Origin: an uncultured Clostridium sp.
GTDB taxonomy: Bacteria; Bacillota_I; Bacilli_A; RF39; UBA660
Length of the DNA: 57,154 nt
Reading direction: 5' to 3'
NCBI GenBank assembly: GCA_905193755.1
Contig: CAJJPX010000005.1
Coordinates: 1-57,154, forward strand
Positions 1 through 7,694 of the stretch are shown piece by piece (position 1 is the first letter of the stretch; every line of letters begins with the position of its first letter). Under the pieces are notes generated by a model that worked only from the letters and a program-made list of their open reading frames with translations, was not told the DNA's origin and made no database searches. The position numbers and the translations under genes are program-made.

Positions 1-2
1 TA

Positions 3-1352
3 AAAAATGTTAATTATAAAAAGTATATTCCATTTTTTATAATGTCAATTTTAACTATTTTAATTCCTGTTATACAAAGTTTGTTTACTGATTTATATTT
101 AATTAATTTTTCAATAAGTTTAATTATATTTATTATGTATTTCACTATTGAAAACCCTGATGTTAAGATGATTGAGCAATTAAATCAAGCTAAGGATGCT
201 GCTGTTAAAGCTAATCAAGCTAAGAGTGATTTCTTAAGTAGTATGAGTCATGAGATTAGAACGCCTTTGAATGCTATATGTGGTTTTAGTAGTAGTTTAC
301 TTGAAAATCCTGGTGTTAGTGAAGAAGCTAAGGAAGACGTTAAAAATATTATTATGGCAAGTGATTCGTTACTTGATTTAGTAAATGGTATTCTTGATAT
401 ATCTAAGATTGAAGCCAATAAACTTGAAATAATAGATACAAACTATAACTTTTATAAAATGTTTGATGAACTTGTGTTATTTACCAAAGCTAGAATAGGG
501 GATAAACCATTAGAATTTAAATATAGTTATGATGAGAGTATTCCTAAATATTTATATGGAGACGGGATGAGAGTTAAACAAGTAATACTTAATTTGCTTA
601 CTAACTCAGTTAAATATACTAAAGAAGGATTTGTTGAATTTAGAGTAAGAAGTGTAGTCAAAAATGACATTATTCGTTTGATTATAAGTGTAGAAGATTC
701 TGGTATAGGAATTAAGAAAGAAAATATAGAAAAACTATTTACTAAATTTGAAAGACTTGGTGTAGAAAAGGAAACTACTACTGAAGGAACTGGACTTGGT
801 CTTGCGATAACTAAAAAATTAGTTGAAATGATGGGTGGAAATGTTGCTGTACAAAGTATATATGGTAAAGGCAGTATATTTACACTATCAATAGATCAAA
901 AGATAGTAACTGGTAGTGAATTAGAAAAACTAATTGAAAACGAAAAAAATGAAGAAAAACCAAGTGATGAAGTTATAAATGCTAGTGGTAAAAGAGTTCT
1001 AGTAGTAGATGATAACCAATTAAATCTAAAAGTAGCAGAACGTTTACTAAAAGCATATAAGTGTGACATGGATTTTGCTAGTGGTGGTAGTGAATGTATT
1101 ACTAAAATAGCGAATGGAGAAAAATATGATTTAATATTACTTGATGATATGATGCCTAAGATGAGTGGTAGTGAGACACTTGTTAAACTTAAAGAGATAG
1201 ATAATTTTAATATACCAGTGTGTGCACTTACAGCTAATGCTATAACTGGTATGAAAGAAGAATATCTTGGTAAAGGATTTAATGATTATTTAAGTAAACC
1301 AATAGTTAAAGAAGAACTTAATAGAGTTATTAAAAAATATTTGAAGAAATAA
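3..1352 (+). CDS. Hybrid sensor histidine kinase (HisKA-HATPase-REC), 5' end outside window
   Basis: The frame is open to the left edge of the window, so the gene is 5'-truncated and the ATG at 42 is probably internal. What remains begins with hydrophobic segments (the end of a membrane domain). Numbered from ATG 42, a HisKA box follows with the phosphoacceptor His70 in SHEIRTP, then an HATPase domain with the N box (NLLTNSVKYT), G1 (DSGIGI) and G2 (GTGLGLAI). A C-terminal receiver domain (about 315-434) has DD near its start, the phospho-Asp in LLDDMMP and a conserved Lys in SKP. The architecture is of phosphorelay kinases that pass phosphate via an internal receiver to an HPt protein. The next gene supplies an HPt domain, so the two probably act together. 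The signal sensed cannot be read. Confidence 0.9.
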   Translation, partial: KNVNYKKYIPFFIMSILTILIPVIQSLFTDLYLINFSISLIIFIMYFTIENPDVKMIEQLNQAKDAAVKANQAKSDFLSSMSHEIRTPLNAICGFSSSLLENPGVSEEAKEDVKNIIMASDSLLDLVNGILDISKIEANKLEIIDTNYNFYKMFDELVLFTKARIGDKPLEFKYSYDESIPKYLYGDGMRVKQVILNLLTNSVKYTKEGFVEFRVRSVVKNDIIRLIISVEDSGIGIKKENIEKLFTKFERLGVEKETTTEGTGLGLAITKKLVEMMGGNVAVQSIYGKGSIFTLSIDQKIVTGSELEKLIENEKNEEKPSDEVINASGKRVLVVDDNQLNLKVAERLLKAYKCDMDFASGGSECITKIANGEKYDLILLDDMMPKMSGSETLVKLKEIDNFNIPVCALTANAITGMKEEYLGKGFNDYLSKPIVKEELNRVIKKYLKK

Positions 1353-1368
1353 TAAATTATGATATAAT
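1341..1368 (+). promoter_or_regulatory. Promoter for HPt-receiver gene
   Basis: TTGAAG (1341-1346) and TATAAT (1363-1368) are separated by 16 bp. The -35 lies in the last codons of the kinase, so the HPt-receiver gene can be transcribed on its own. Confidence 0.6.
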
Positions 1369-1393
1369 AAATTTAGTTAGGTAGGAGACGAAT

Positions 1394-2173
1394 ATGAGAG
1401 ATGTGAATTTATTAACTAGTAATGGGGTAAATGTAGAAAAAGCTTTAGAATTATTTGGAGATATGGATATGTATGATGCTACTATGTCTGATTTCTTAGA
1501 TATGGTAGAACAAAAATTAGCTAATCTTAGAAAATATAGAGAAACTGGTGATATGCCAAATTATGCAATTGAAGTACATTCTTTAAAGAGTGATGCTCGT
1601 TATTTAGGATTTGTAAGTTTAGCTGATCTTGCTTATCAATTTGAATTAAAAAGTAAAGCTAATGATTTAATGTTTGTTTATGATAATTATAAAACTTTAC
1701 TTGATGAAGCTCATAGAGTAATTAATTTATCTAAAAAATATTTAGGACGTGAAGTTACTGAAAATGTAATTAATGATATGGTTAGTGGTACTAAAGAAGA
1801 AGCAATCTTAGTAGTAGATGACTCTAATTTAGTAGCAAACTTTATTAAGAAAATATTTGATGATAAATATGAAGTATTTATTGCTAGTGATGGAGCTCGT
1901 GCTATAGAGATGGTAAGTGGTCCAAATGCTAGTAAAATTAAAGCATGTTTACTTGATTTAAATATGCCAAATGTTAATGGATTCGAGGTTCTTGAATACT
2001 TTAAAAAGAATAATTTATTTCTTAGAATACCTGTATCAATAATTACTGGTAATGATACACGTGATCAAGTAGACGAAGCATTTAATTATCCAATAGTTGA
2101 TTTACTTTCTAAACCATTTAATGAAAGAGATGTAAAAAGAATTATTGAAAAAACTTTGTCAAGTTATAATTAA
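1394..2173 (+). CDS. HPt-receiver phosphorelay protein without output domain
   Basis: 259 aa. The N-terminal half is a histidine phosphotransfer (HPt) domain with the phospho-accepting His62 in VHSLKSDARYLGF. The C-terminal half (about 137-257) is a receiver domain with Asp142/Asp143 (VVDDSN), phospho-Asp188 in LLDLNMP, Thr218 and Lys240 in SKPF. There is no DNA-binding or enzymatic output domain, so the protein is a relay component whose final target is elsewhere. It starts 41 bp after the hybrid kinase with SD AGGAG and has its own promoter. The kinase-receiver to HPt to receiver order makes a complete four-step relay from two genes. A link to Spo0A-type sporulation control is conceivable but not shown. 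Confidence 0.88.
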   Translation: MRDVNLLTSNGVNVEKALELFGDMDMYDATMSDFLDMVEQKLANLRKYRETGDMPNYAIEVHSLKSDARYLGFVSLADLAYQFELKSKANDLMFVYDNYKTLLDEAHRVINLSKKYLGREVTENVINDMVSGTKEEAILVVDDSNLVANFIKKIFDDKYEVFIASDGARAIEMVSGPNASKIKACLLDLNMPNVNGFEVLEYFKKNNLFLRIPVSIITGNDTRDQVDEAFNYPIVDLLSKPFNERDVKRIIEKTLSSYN

Positions 2174-2193
2174 GAGTTGAAACTCTTTTTTAT
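2172..2193 (+). terminator. Intrinsic terminator overlapping the stop codon
   Basis: AAGAGT (2172-2177), loop TGAA, ACTCTT (2182-2187), then a T run. The stem starts inside the TAA stop (2171-2173). Confidence 0.8.
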
Positions 2194-2222
2194 TTGGGTT
2201 ATTATAGTTTAAAGGAGATGAT

Positions 2223-3488
2223 ATGATGGAAGTACCATTTAAGAAATGTAATATCTTAATTCCAAAGAAAAGTGTTGATTATAATTTATGGAGTGTTATT
2301 GCTTGTGATCAATATACTTCTCAAATTGAATATTGGAATAAGGTTAAAGATTTAGTAGGAGATAAACCTTCTACATATAAGATTACTTTACCTGAAGTAT
2401 ATCTTGAAGATGAGAATGTTAATGAAAGAATTGAAAATATTAATAAGACTATGAATGAATACTTAGATAATGATATTTTTGATACTTTAGAAGACTCAAT
2501 GATTTATTTAGAAAGAACTGATTCTACTGGTAAAGTTCGTGAAGGACTTATTGGTATGATTGATTTAGAGAGTTATGACTATAATATAGGTAGTAAGAGT
2601 TTAGTTAGAGCTACTGAAAAAACTGTAGTTGAAAGAATACCACCAAGAAAGAAAGTAAGAATTAATGCACCTTTAGAATTACCACATATTATGATTCTTA
2701 TTGATGATGAAAAGAAAGAGATTATTGAATCATTAAAGAATAAAGTAACAGAAGAAGACGTTATTTATGATTTTGATTTAATGCTTAATGGAGGACACTC
2801 TAAGGGATACAAATTAAGTGGTTCAGTAATTGATGAAATAACTAGTAAACTAGAAGCTTTAGGTGATATGGAGTACTTTAATAAGAAATATGGTGTTAAT
2901 GAAGAAGTTCCATGTATTTATGCGATGGGGGACGGGAACCATAGTTTAGCTACTGCAAAAGCATGTTATGAAGAAGTAAAACAAAAACTTGGTGAAGAAG
3001 AAGCACGTAATCACCCTAGTAGATATGCTTTAGTAGAACTAGTTAATATTCATAGTGATGCGTTAGATTTTGAGCCAATTCATAGAGTAATCTTTGATTG
3101 TGATGTAGAACACTTATTAACAGCATTATATAAAAGATTTAAAATTAATATTGAAGGTAATGGACAAGCACTTACATATATAACTTCAGCAGGAGAAAAA
3201 ACTATTTATATAGAAGATCCTACTAGTAACTTAGCAGTTGGAACTTTACAAGGATTTTTAGATGACTATCTACAAGAATTTGCTGGTAAAATTGATTATA
3301 TTCACGGTGATGAAGTAACTCGTGAAATGGGTAGTAAACAAGATAATATAGGATTCTTACTTCCAAAGATGGAAAAGAGTGATTTATTTAAATCAGTTAT
3401 ATTAGATGGAGCACTTCCAAGAAAGACATTTAGTATGGGACACTCTGATGATAAGAGATTCTATTTTGAATGTAGAAAGATCAAGTAA
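2223..3488 (+). CDS. DUF1015 family protein
   Basis: 421 aa matching the DUF1015 family (conserved, uncharacterised, roughly 400-420 aa) by overall pattern: N-terminal WSVIACDQYTSQ, central YAMGDGNHSLATAK, and C-terminal IHRVIF and YIHG elements. No signal peptide or membrane segment. AAAGGAG (2211-2217) precedes two consecutive ATGs (2223 and 2226); both fit. The gene is monocistronic, bounded by terminators on both sides. The family is often described near serine-metabolism genes, but nothing here supports that. The molecular function is unknown. Confidence 0.85.
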   Translation: MMEVPFKKCNILIPKKSVDYNLWSVIACDQYTSQIEYWNKVKDLVGDKPSTYKITLPEVYLEDENVNERIENINKTMNEYLDNDIFDTLEDSMIYLERTDSTGKVREGLIGMIDLESYDYNIGSKSLVRATEKTVVERIPPRKKVRINAPLELPHIMILIDDEKKEIIESLKNKVTEEDVIYDFDLMLNGGHSKGYKLSGSVIDEITSKLEALGDMEYFNKKYGVNEEVPCIYAMGDGNHSLATAKACYEEVKQKLGEEEARNHPSRYALVELVNIHSDALDFEPIHRVIFDCDVEHLLTALYKRFKINIEGNGQALTYITSAGEKTIYIEDPTSNLAVGTLQGFLDDYLQEFAGKIDYIHGDEVTREMGSKQDNIGFLLPKMEKSDLFKSVILDGALPRKTFSMGHSDDKRFYFECRKIK

Positions 3489-3501
3489 TTGGTCTTTTTT
3501 T
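3476..3501 (+). terminator. Intrinsic terminator containing the stop codon
   Basis: AAAGATC (3476-3482) pairs with GGTCTTT (3491-3497, one G-U pair) across an 8-nt loop that holds the stop codon; T run follows. Confidence 0.75.
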
Positions 3502-3574
3502 GTGATATAATTTTTTTAATATTTAATGCAATAATTTTATTATTTAAAACATTATTATTATGAGAGGTAGATTT

Positions 3575-4123
3575 ATGGAATATGTTTTAAAACTAGATAA
3601 TATTTCTTTAGATGATTATATTCTAGGTATTGCTGATGGAGATACTAAATGTTTAGAAAAGTTATATGGCGCCACAAAAACTTATGTTTTTGGATATGCT
3701 TTTTCTATATTAAAGAATATAAATGATAGTGAAGATGTAATGCAAGATGTATTTTTAAACATATATAAAAATGCTAATTTCTATTCTTCTAAGAATAAGC
3801 CTATGGCTTGGATAATCACTATAACAAGAAATTTATGTTTAGAAAAATTAAGACGTAAAAAGAAATTAATGTTTGATGATATAAGTACAGTTGAACATTT
3901 ACTTTCTAAAAAAGATATATCATATGATAAGATACTTTTAAAAACTATATTAGAGGAATTATCTGATGAGGAAAGACAAATAATAGTATTAAATTCTTTA
4001 TGTGGTTTTACGTTTTTAGAAATAAGTAGAATGTTAGAACTTAAGTTATCTACAGTACTCTCAAAATATAATAGAACTATTAAAAAAGTTCGTAGTAAAT
4101 ATAAGGAGGCAATAAATGAATAA
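3575..4123 (+). CDS. ECF-type RNA polymerase sigma factor
   Basis: About 182 aa from ATG 3575. I prefer this start to ATG 3560 because GAGAGGT (3562-3568) is a ribosome site 6 nt before it. A sigma-70 region 2 is visible (SEDVMQDVFLNIYKN, then MAWIITITRNLCLEKLRR), and a region 4 helix-turn-helix at the end (LEISRMLELKLSTVLSKYNR). No sigma 3 region, as in ECF factors. The last 8 bp overlap the start of the downstream anti-sigma gene (ATGAATAA), typical of a co-translated sigma/anti-sigma pair. It presumably directs core polymerase to a small envelope-stress or sporulation-related regulon, but no target promoter can be inferred. Confidence 0.88.
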   Translation: MEYVLKLDNISLDDYILGIADGDTKCLEKLYGATKTYVFGYAFSILKNINDSEDVMQDVFLNIYKNANFYSSKNKPMAWIITITRNLCLEKLRRKKKLMFDDISTVEHLLSKKDISYDKILLKTILEELSDEERQIIVLNSLCGFTFLEISRMLELKLSTVLSKYNRTIKKVRSKYKEAINE

Positions 4124-5504
4124 AAAAGTTAAAGATGAATTATATAATGTATTTGATAATATGATATCTTCTGATTATAATGACGTTGCCAAGAAAATTA
4201 AAAATAATAAAGGAGTAGTATTAAATATGGAAAAGAAAAGTAAAAGTAAATACTTTGTAACTGGTGGTTTTGGTTTAGCTTTTGCTGTTATGTTATTTTT
4301 TGTGGGATTAATGTATTTTAAAAATGATAATAGTGTAGCTGTTATAGGTATTGATGTTAACCCAAGTTTAGAACTTAGTATTAATTCTAAGAATAAGGTT
4401 GTTAGTGTTAATACAAATAATGAAGATGGTAAAAAAGTATTAGGGGATATGGATTTAAAAGGTAGTAATGTAGATGTAGCAGTTAATGCTATATTTGGTT
4501 CTATGGTTAAAAATGGATATATAAATGAAAATGATAATTCTGTTTTAATAAGCATGGTGGAAGGAAGTTATGATGTAGATAAACTTGCTAATAATGTATA
4601 TAGTTATTTGAAAAGTGAAAAATTAGATTCTTCAATATTAACTCAAAATTTAGATACTACATCTTATGATAAAGATTTATCTAAAAAATATAATATTTCT
4701 GTATCTAGGGTTAAATTAATAAGAAGTATTCTTAATAAGAACTCTTTATATAATTTTGAAGAATTATCTAAATTAAGTACTAATGAGTTAAATATCTTGG
4801 CTAATACAACTTATAATAAGACAGAAGAAGTAAGTACTGTTGGTACTGCTAGTAAGAGTAACTATATAAGTATAGATGATGCTAAAAAAATAGTGTTTGA
4901 TGATTCTAAAGTAAGCAGTGATACTGTTAAGAATTTAGAAATTGAATATGACTATGATGATGGTATTATGGTTTATGATATAGAATTTATTTCTAATAAT
5001 ACTGAATATGATTATGAGATAGATGCTAAGACTGGTAAAATAATCGAAAGAGAAGTGGAAAACAAAAATGTAAGTACAAGTACATCTAAAAATTATTTAT
5101 CTAAAGAAAAGATAAAAGAGATAGTACTTAATAAAACTAAAGCTAAAGATTATTATGATTATGAAGTAGAGTTTGAATTTAAGAGTGGAAAAGCCGTTTA
5201 TGAAGTTGAATTTGAAACTAAAGATAAAGAATATGATATTGTACTTGGTGCAGTAAGTGGCAATATAATTAAGTATGAAACTAAGAATAAGAAAGTAGAT
5301 ACAACTAAATATATAACTAAAGATAAAGCTAAAAGTATTGCATTAAATGATGCTAAGGTTACTAATTATTTTGATTATGAAATAGAATTTGAGAGTGATG
5401 ATGAAACTTATGAAATTAGTTTTGATACTAAAGACATTGAATATGAATATGTAATAGATGCTAAAACTGGTAAAATAATTGAAAGAGAAGTTGATAGAGA
5501 TTAA
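4116..5504 (+). CDS. RsgI-like membrane anti-sigma factor with three PepSY domains
   Basis: 462 aa. A short cytoplasmic N-terminus (about 1-45) should bind the sigma factor encoded just upstream; one membrane span lies at about 46-68. The external part opens with the RsgI-type motif IGIDVNPSLEL (Asn82-Pro83), the site at which RsgI-family proteins are reported to self-cleave. Three repeats of about 65 aa follow (near 248-312, 328-388 and 396-460), each with the PepSY pattern (DAKKIVFDDSKV, VYDIEF, YEIDAKTGKII). PepSY domains are usually associated with binding or inhibiting peptidases. The start overlaps the sigma gene by 8 bp. The N-terminal sigma-binding region is inferred from position only. 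Confidence 0.85.
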   Translation: MNKKVKDELYNVFDNMISSDYNDVAKKIKNNKGVVLNMEKKSKSKYFVTGGFGLAFAVMLFFVGLMYFKNDNSVAVIGIDVNPSLELSINSKNKVVSVNTNNEDGKKVLGDMDLKGSNVDVAVNAIFGSMVKNGYINENDNSVLISMVEGSYDVDKLANNVYSYLKSEKLDSSILTQNLDTTSYDKDLSKKYNISVSRVKLIRSILNKNSLYNFEELSKLSTNELNILANTTYNKTEEVSTVGTASKSNYISIDDAKKIVFDDSKVSSDTVKNLEIEYDYDDGIMVYDIEFISNNTEYDYEIDAKTGKIIEREVENKNVSTSTSKNYLSKEKIKEIVLNKTKAKDYYDYEVEFEFKSGKAVYEVEFETKDKEYDIVLGAVSGNIIKYETKNKKVDTTKYITKDKAKSIALNDAKVTNYFDYEIEFESDDETYEISFDTKDIEYEYVIDAKTGKIIEREVDRD

Positions 5505-5516
5505 TTTCTCTTTTTT
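5496..5516 (+). terminator. Intrinsic terminator at the stop codon
   Basis: AGAGA (5496-5500), loop TTAATT, TCTCT, T run; the stop TAA lies in the loop. Confidence 0.65.
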
Positions 5517-5562
5517 GTGATATTTTTTAGTCTTATAAATATAATTAACTAGAGGTGAATAA

Positions 5563-6051
5563 ATGAATAGACAAAATTTATGGTTTGTAACTTTATTTTC
5601 ATTAATTCTTATTTTAGGTGTTTATTATATTACTCTTCCTAGTGATATATTTAGTAAGTCAGCTTTAGAAAATGTTAATAAGAATGTTGATGTAGTAGTA
5701 ACCGAGAATGATAAACTTGTTGCTTTAAGAGTAGAAAGGGATGAAGAAATAAGTACTGTTATGAGTGAACTTCAAAATAAAATAACTTCACCTTCATCAT
5801 CTACTGAAGTTAAGAATGCCGCGTTTGAAGAACTACAAATACTTAATTTAGCTAAAGGAAAAGAAACATATTTGGAAGATAAAATACTTAATAACTTTAA
5901 AATTAAATCATTCGTAGAAATAAATAATGATAATATTAAGATAACTATTGCTTCTAGTGAACATAATACTAAACTTGCTAATGATATAATGAGAAGTGTT
6001 CAAGAAGAATTTAAAGATAAGAAAAATATAACTATTAAGTTTGAGTCATAG
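5563..6051 (+). CDS. spoIIIAH: Stage III sporulation protein AH
   Basis: 162 aa: one N-terminal membrane segment (about 5-24) and an external domain ending in a ring-building (YscJ/FliF-like) fold, with the family pattern (SALENVNKNVDVVVTEND, then FVEINNDNIKITI). SpoIIIAH sits in the mother-cell-derived membrane round the forespore and binds SpoIIQ to form the feeding-tube channel. In Bacillus it is the last gene of the eight-gene spoIIIA operon; here it stands alone, downstream of the RsgI-like gene and upstream of gerE and gerM. SD AGAGGTG is 5 nt before the ATG. Confidence 0.85.
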   Translation: MNRQNLWFVTLFSLILILGVYYITLPSDIFSKSALENVNKNVDVVVTENDKLVALRVERDEEISTVMSELQNKITSPSSSTEVKNAAFEELQILNLAKGKETYLEDKILNNFKIKSFVEINNDNIKITIASSEHNTKLANDIMRSVQEEFKDKKNITIKFES

Positions 6052-6063
6052 GCAAATGAAGTC

Positions 6064-6091
6064 ACATTATTAGTGGCAATGTCATAAATTA
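6064..6091 (+). promoter_or_regulatory. Candidate sigma-K-type promoter of gerE
   Basis: CATAAATTA (6083-6091) fits the sigma-K -10 pattern CATANNNTA, with AC at 6064-6065 17 bp upstream. gerE is a sigma-K gene in Bacillus. The assignment rests on this match alone. Confidence 0.45.
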
Positions 6092-6127
6092 CTCTAGAAA
6101 CATAGGTGTATGTAGACGGAGGTGTTT

Positions 6128-6334
6128 ATGACAGGGAATATATTAACTAAGAGAGAAAAAGATGTATTTGAACTTCTGGTACTTAATAAAACTACTAAAG
6201 AAATAGCAGATGATTTAGGTATTAGTGAAAAAACTGTTAGAAATCATATAAGTAATGCTATGCAGAAACTTGGATGTAAGGGAAGAGCAGGAGCAGTTAT
6301 AGAACTCTTGAAGTTAGGAGAGATTTCATTATAA
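6128..6334 (+). CDS. gerE: Spore transcription factor GerE (LuxR-type HTH)
   Basis: 68 aa from ATG 6128, behind SD GGAGGT (6118-6123); the GTG at 6122 lies inside that SD. The whole protein is one LuxR/GerE helix-turn-helix: LTKREKDVFELLVLNKTTKEI, then SEKTVRNHISNAMQKLGCKG and ELLKLGEISL, nearly identical in the helices to Bacillus GerE (74 aa). GerE acts last in the mother-cell cascade, activating and repressing sigma-K genes for coat and cortex maturation. gerM follows, as in Bacillus where gerE and gerM are near neighbours. Confidence 0.95.
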   Translation: MTGNILTKREKDVFELLVLNKTTKEIADDLGISEKTVRNHISNAMQKLGCKGRAGAVIELLKLGEISL

Positions 6335-6360
6335 TTCACTTTAAAAAGTGAATTTTTTTT
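6333..6360 (+). terminator. Terminator between gerE and gerM
   Basis: AATTCACTT (6333-6341), loop TAAA, AAGTGAATT (6346-6354), T run. The gerE stop codon is in the left arm. Confidence 0.85.
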
Positions 6361-6401
6361 ATTATGATGGCATAAACTTTAATATGATAAAGAGATATGC
6401 A

Positions 6402-7313
6402 ATGAATAAAATTTTTGTTAGTACTTTAGTATTTGGATTACTTGTTTTGTTTTATTTGGTACCTAGTCCTTCTTTTGATATGGAAGTAGTGGAGGAAGAT
6501 AATAAAAGTGGTAAAGAGAATGTAGTATATTTGCTTGACGAAGATAATTATGTATCTAGAGTTATTAGTTATTATGAAGAAAGTGATATTGAGACGTTAA
6601 TACGTGAAAAGATAAAGATTCTTATTAATGGAGATAAGAGTTTGGGTAAGTTTTATTCTTTGATACCTAAAAATACTATTTTAAAGGATGTTAAAGTTGA
6701 AAAAGATAGTGTATACTTGAATTTTAATAAAGAATTTTTAGGTGTAAATAAATATTTAGAAGAATCTATGATTGAAGCTATAGTATTTAGTTTGACTGAG
6801 ATAAATGGTATTAATAATGTTTATATAAATGTTGACTCTAAAAAACTTACTAAACTTCCTAAGTCTGGTAGAGAAATACCATACCCTTTAACTAGAAGTT
6901 TTGGTATAAATAAAAAGTATGATTTAAATAGTTTAAATGAATTAGATAAAACAACTGTATATTTTGTTAAAACTTGTGATGAGGTAGAATACTATGTACC
7001 TGTTACTAAGATTAGTAATACAAGTAGTTCTAAGATAGATATAATTATTGAAGAATTAAAAAGTACTGTTAATGCACAAGAAAACTTAAATAGTTATGTT
7101 TCTAGCAATATTGAACTTGTAGACTCAGAAATAAGTGATGAAAAAGTTAATTTAATATTCAATGATTTTATATTTAGTGATGCATCTTCTAAAGTTATTT
7201 TAGAAGAGGTTAAGTATGTGGTGTCTGAAAGTATATTTGAAAATATGAATGTAAAAGAGGTTATTTTTAGTACAAAAGAACATAATAATATTACAAGTGT
7301 CAAAAAAAGTTAA
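6402..7313 (+). CDS. gerM: GerM-like spore protein with two GerMN domains
   Basis: About 303 aa from ATG 6402 (weak SD AAAGAGA, 6 nt away). An earlier in-frame GTG at 6348 lies in the gerE terminator and is an unlikely start. An N-terminal membrane anchor is followed by two GerMN domains: first about 35-130 (LIREKIKILINGD, LKDVKVEKDSVYLNF, EAIVFSLTEINGINNVYINVD), second about 195-300 (VEYYVPVTKIS, IIIEELKS, KVNLIFND). Bacillus GerM is a lipoprotein needed for spore cortex and sporulation septum peptidoglycan; this one has no lipobox Cys and appears anchored by its N-terminal helix. Its place after gerE supports the call. Confidence 0.85.
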   Translation: MNKIFVSTLVFGLLVLFYLVPSPSFDMEVVEEDNKSGKENVVYLLDEDNYVSRVISYYEESDIETLIREKIKILINGDKSLGKFYSLIPKNTILKDVKVEKDSVYLNFNKEFLGVNKYLEESMIEAIVFSLTEINGINNVYINVDSKKLTKLPKSGREIPYPLTRSFGINKKYDLNSLNELDKTTVYFVKTCDEVEYYVPVTKISNTSSSKIDIIIEELKSTVNAQENLNSYVSSNIELVDSEISDEKVNLIFNDFIFSDASSKVILEEVKYVVSESIFENMNVKEVIFSTKEHNNITSVKKS

Positions 7314-7321
7314 AAAAGGGG

Positions 7322-7350
7322 TTGCAAAAATAAAAATAGTGTTGTATACT
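7322..7350 (+). promoter_or_regulatory. Promoter of tRNA-Arg
   Basis: TTGCAA (7322-7327), 17-bp spacer, TATACT (7345-7350), ending 19 bp before the tRNA. Confidence 0.75.
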
Positions 7351-7369
7351 TTAGTAGTAATTTCCAGTT

Positions 7370-7446
<77 letters not shown>

Positions 7447-7457
7447 TATTTAAAAAT

Positions 7458-7478
7458 AATCGCTTATGCGGTTTTTTA
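7458..7478 (+). terminator. Terminator of tRNA-Arg
   Basis: AATCGC (7458-7463), loop TTAT, GCGGTT (7468-7473, one U-G pair), T run. Confidence 0.7.
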
Positions 7479-7484
7479 TTTTAA

Positions 7485-7637
7485 AAAAATATAAGGCAAA
7501 ATATTGATGGAAGTTGGTCTCATAAATTAGGATATACTTCTACAATAGAAAAAGTTGAGATGCCACAAGAAAGAGTACTTGGAAGATATGATTATGTTAA
7601 GACTTTGGAGATCGCAAAACCAGTAATTATGAAATAA
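7485..7637 (+). pseudogene. C-terminal gene remnant next to tRNA-Arg
   Basis: An open frame of about 50 codons runs from 7485 to TAA 7635-7637 with no plausible start or ribosome site. It reads like the end of a larger protein, with the motif RQNIDGSWSHKLGYTS. From memory, a similar RQN-DG-WSHK-G pattern occurs near the C-termini of some secreted Firmicutes proteins; I cannot verify the family. It begins about 40 bp after the tRNA, so it may be the scar of an element once inserted there. The rest of the gene is absent. Confidence 0.5.
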
Positions 7638-7638
7638 A

Positions 7639-7667
7639 TTGACATATTGTATCAAATGTGATATAAT
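7639..7667 (+). promoter_or_regulatory. Full-consensus promoter TTGACA-17-TATAAT
   Basis: TTGACA (7639-7644) and TATAAT (7662-7667) with a 17-bp spacer, directly upstream of the coiled-coil membrane protein gene. Confidence 0.85.
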
Positions 7668-7694
7668 ATGCACATCATTAAGGGGGAATAGAAT

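Noticed and set aside
4175..4555. Minus-strand frame within the anti-sigma gene
   Set aside because: Shadow frame overlapping a well-supported gene.
5520..5547. Sigma-E-type promoter for spoIIIAH (ATATTT with weak -10)
   Set aside because: The -10 matches the consensus at too few positions in AT-rich sequence.
6348..6401. GTG 6348 as start of gerM
   Set aside because: It lies in the right arm of the gerE terminator and has no SD; ATG 6402 is better placed before the membrane anchor.
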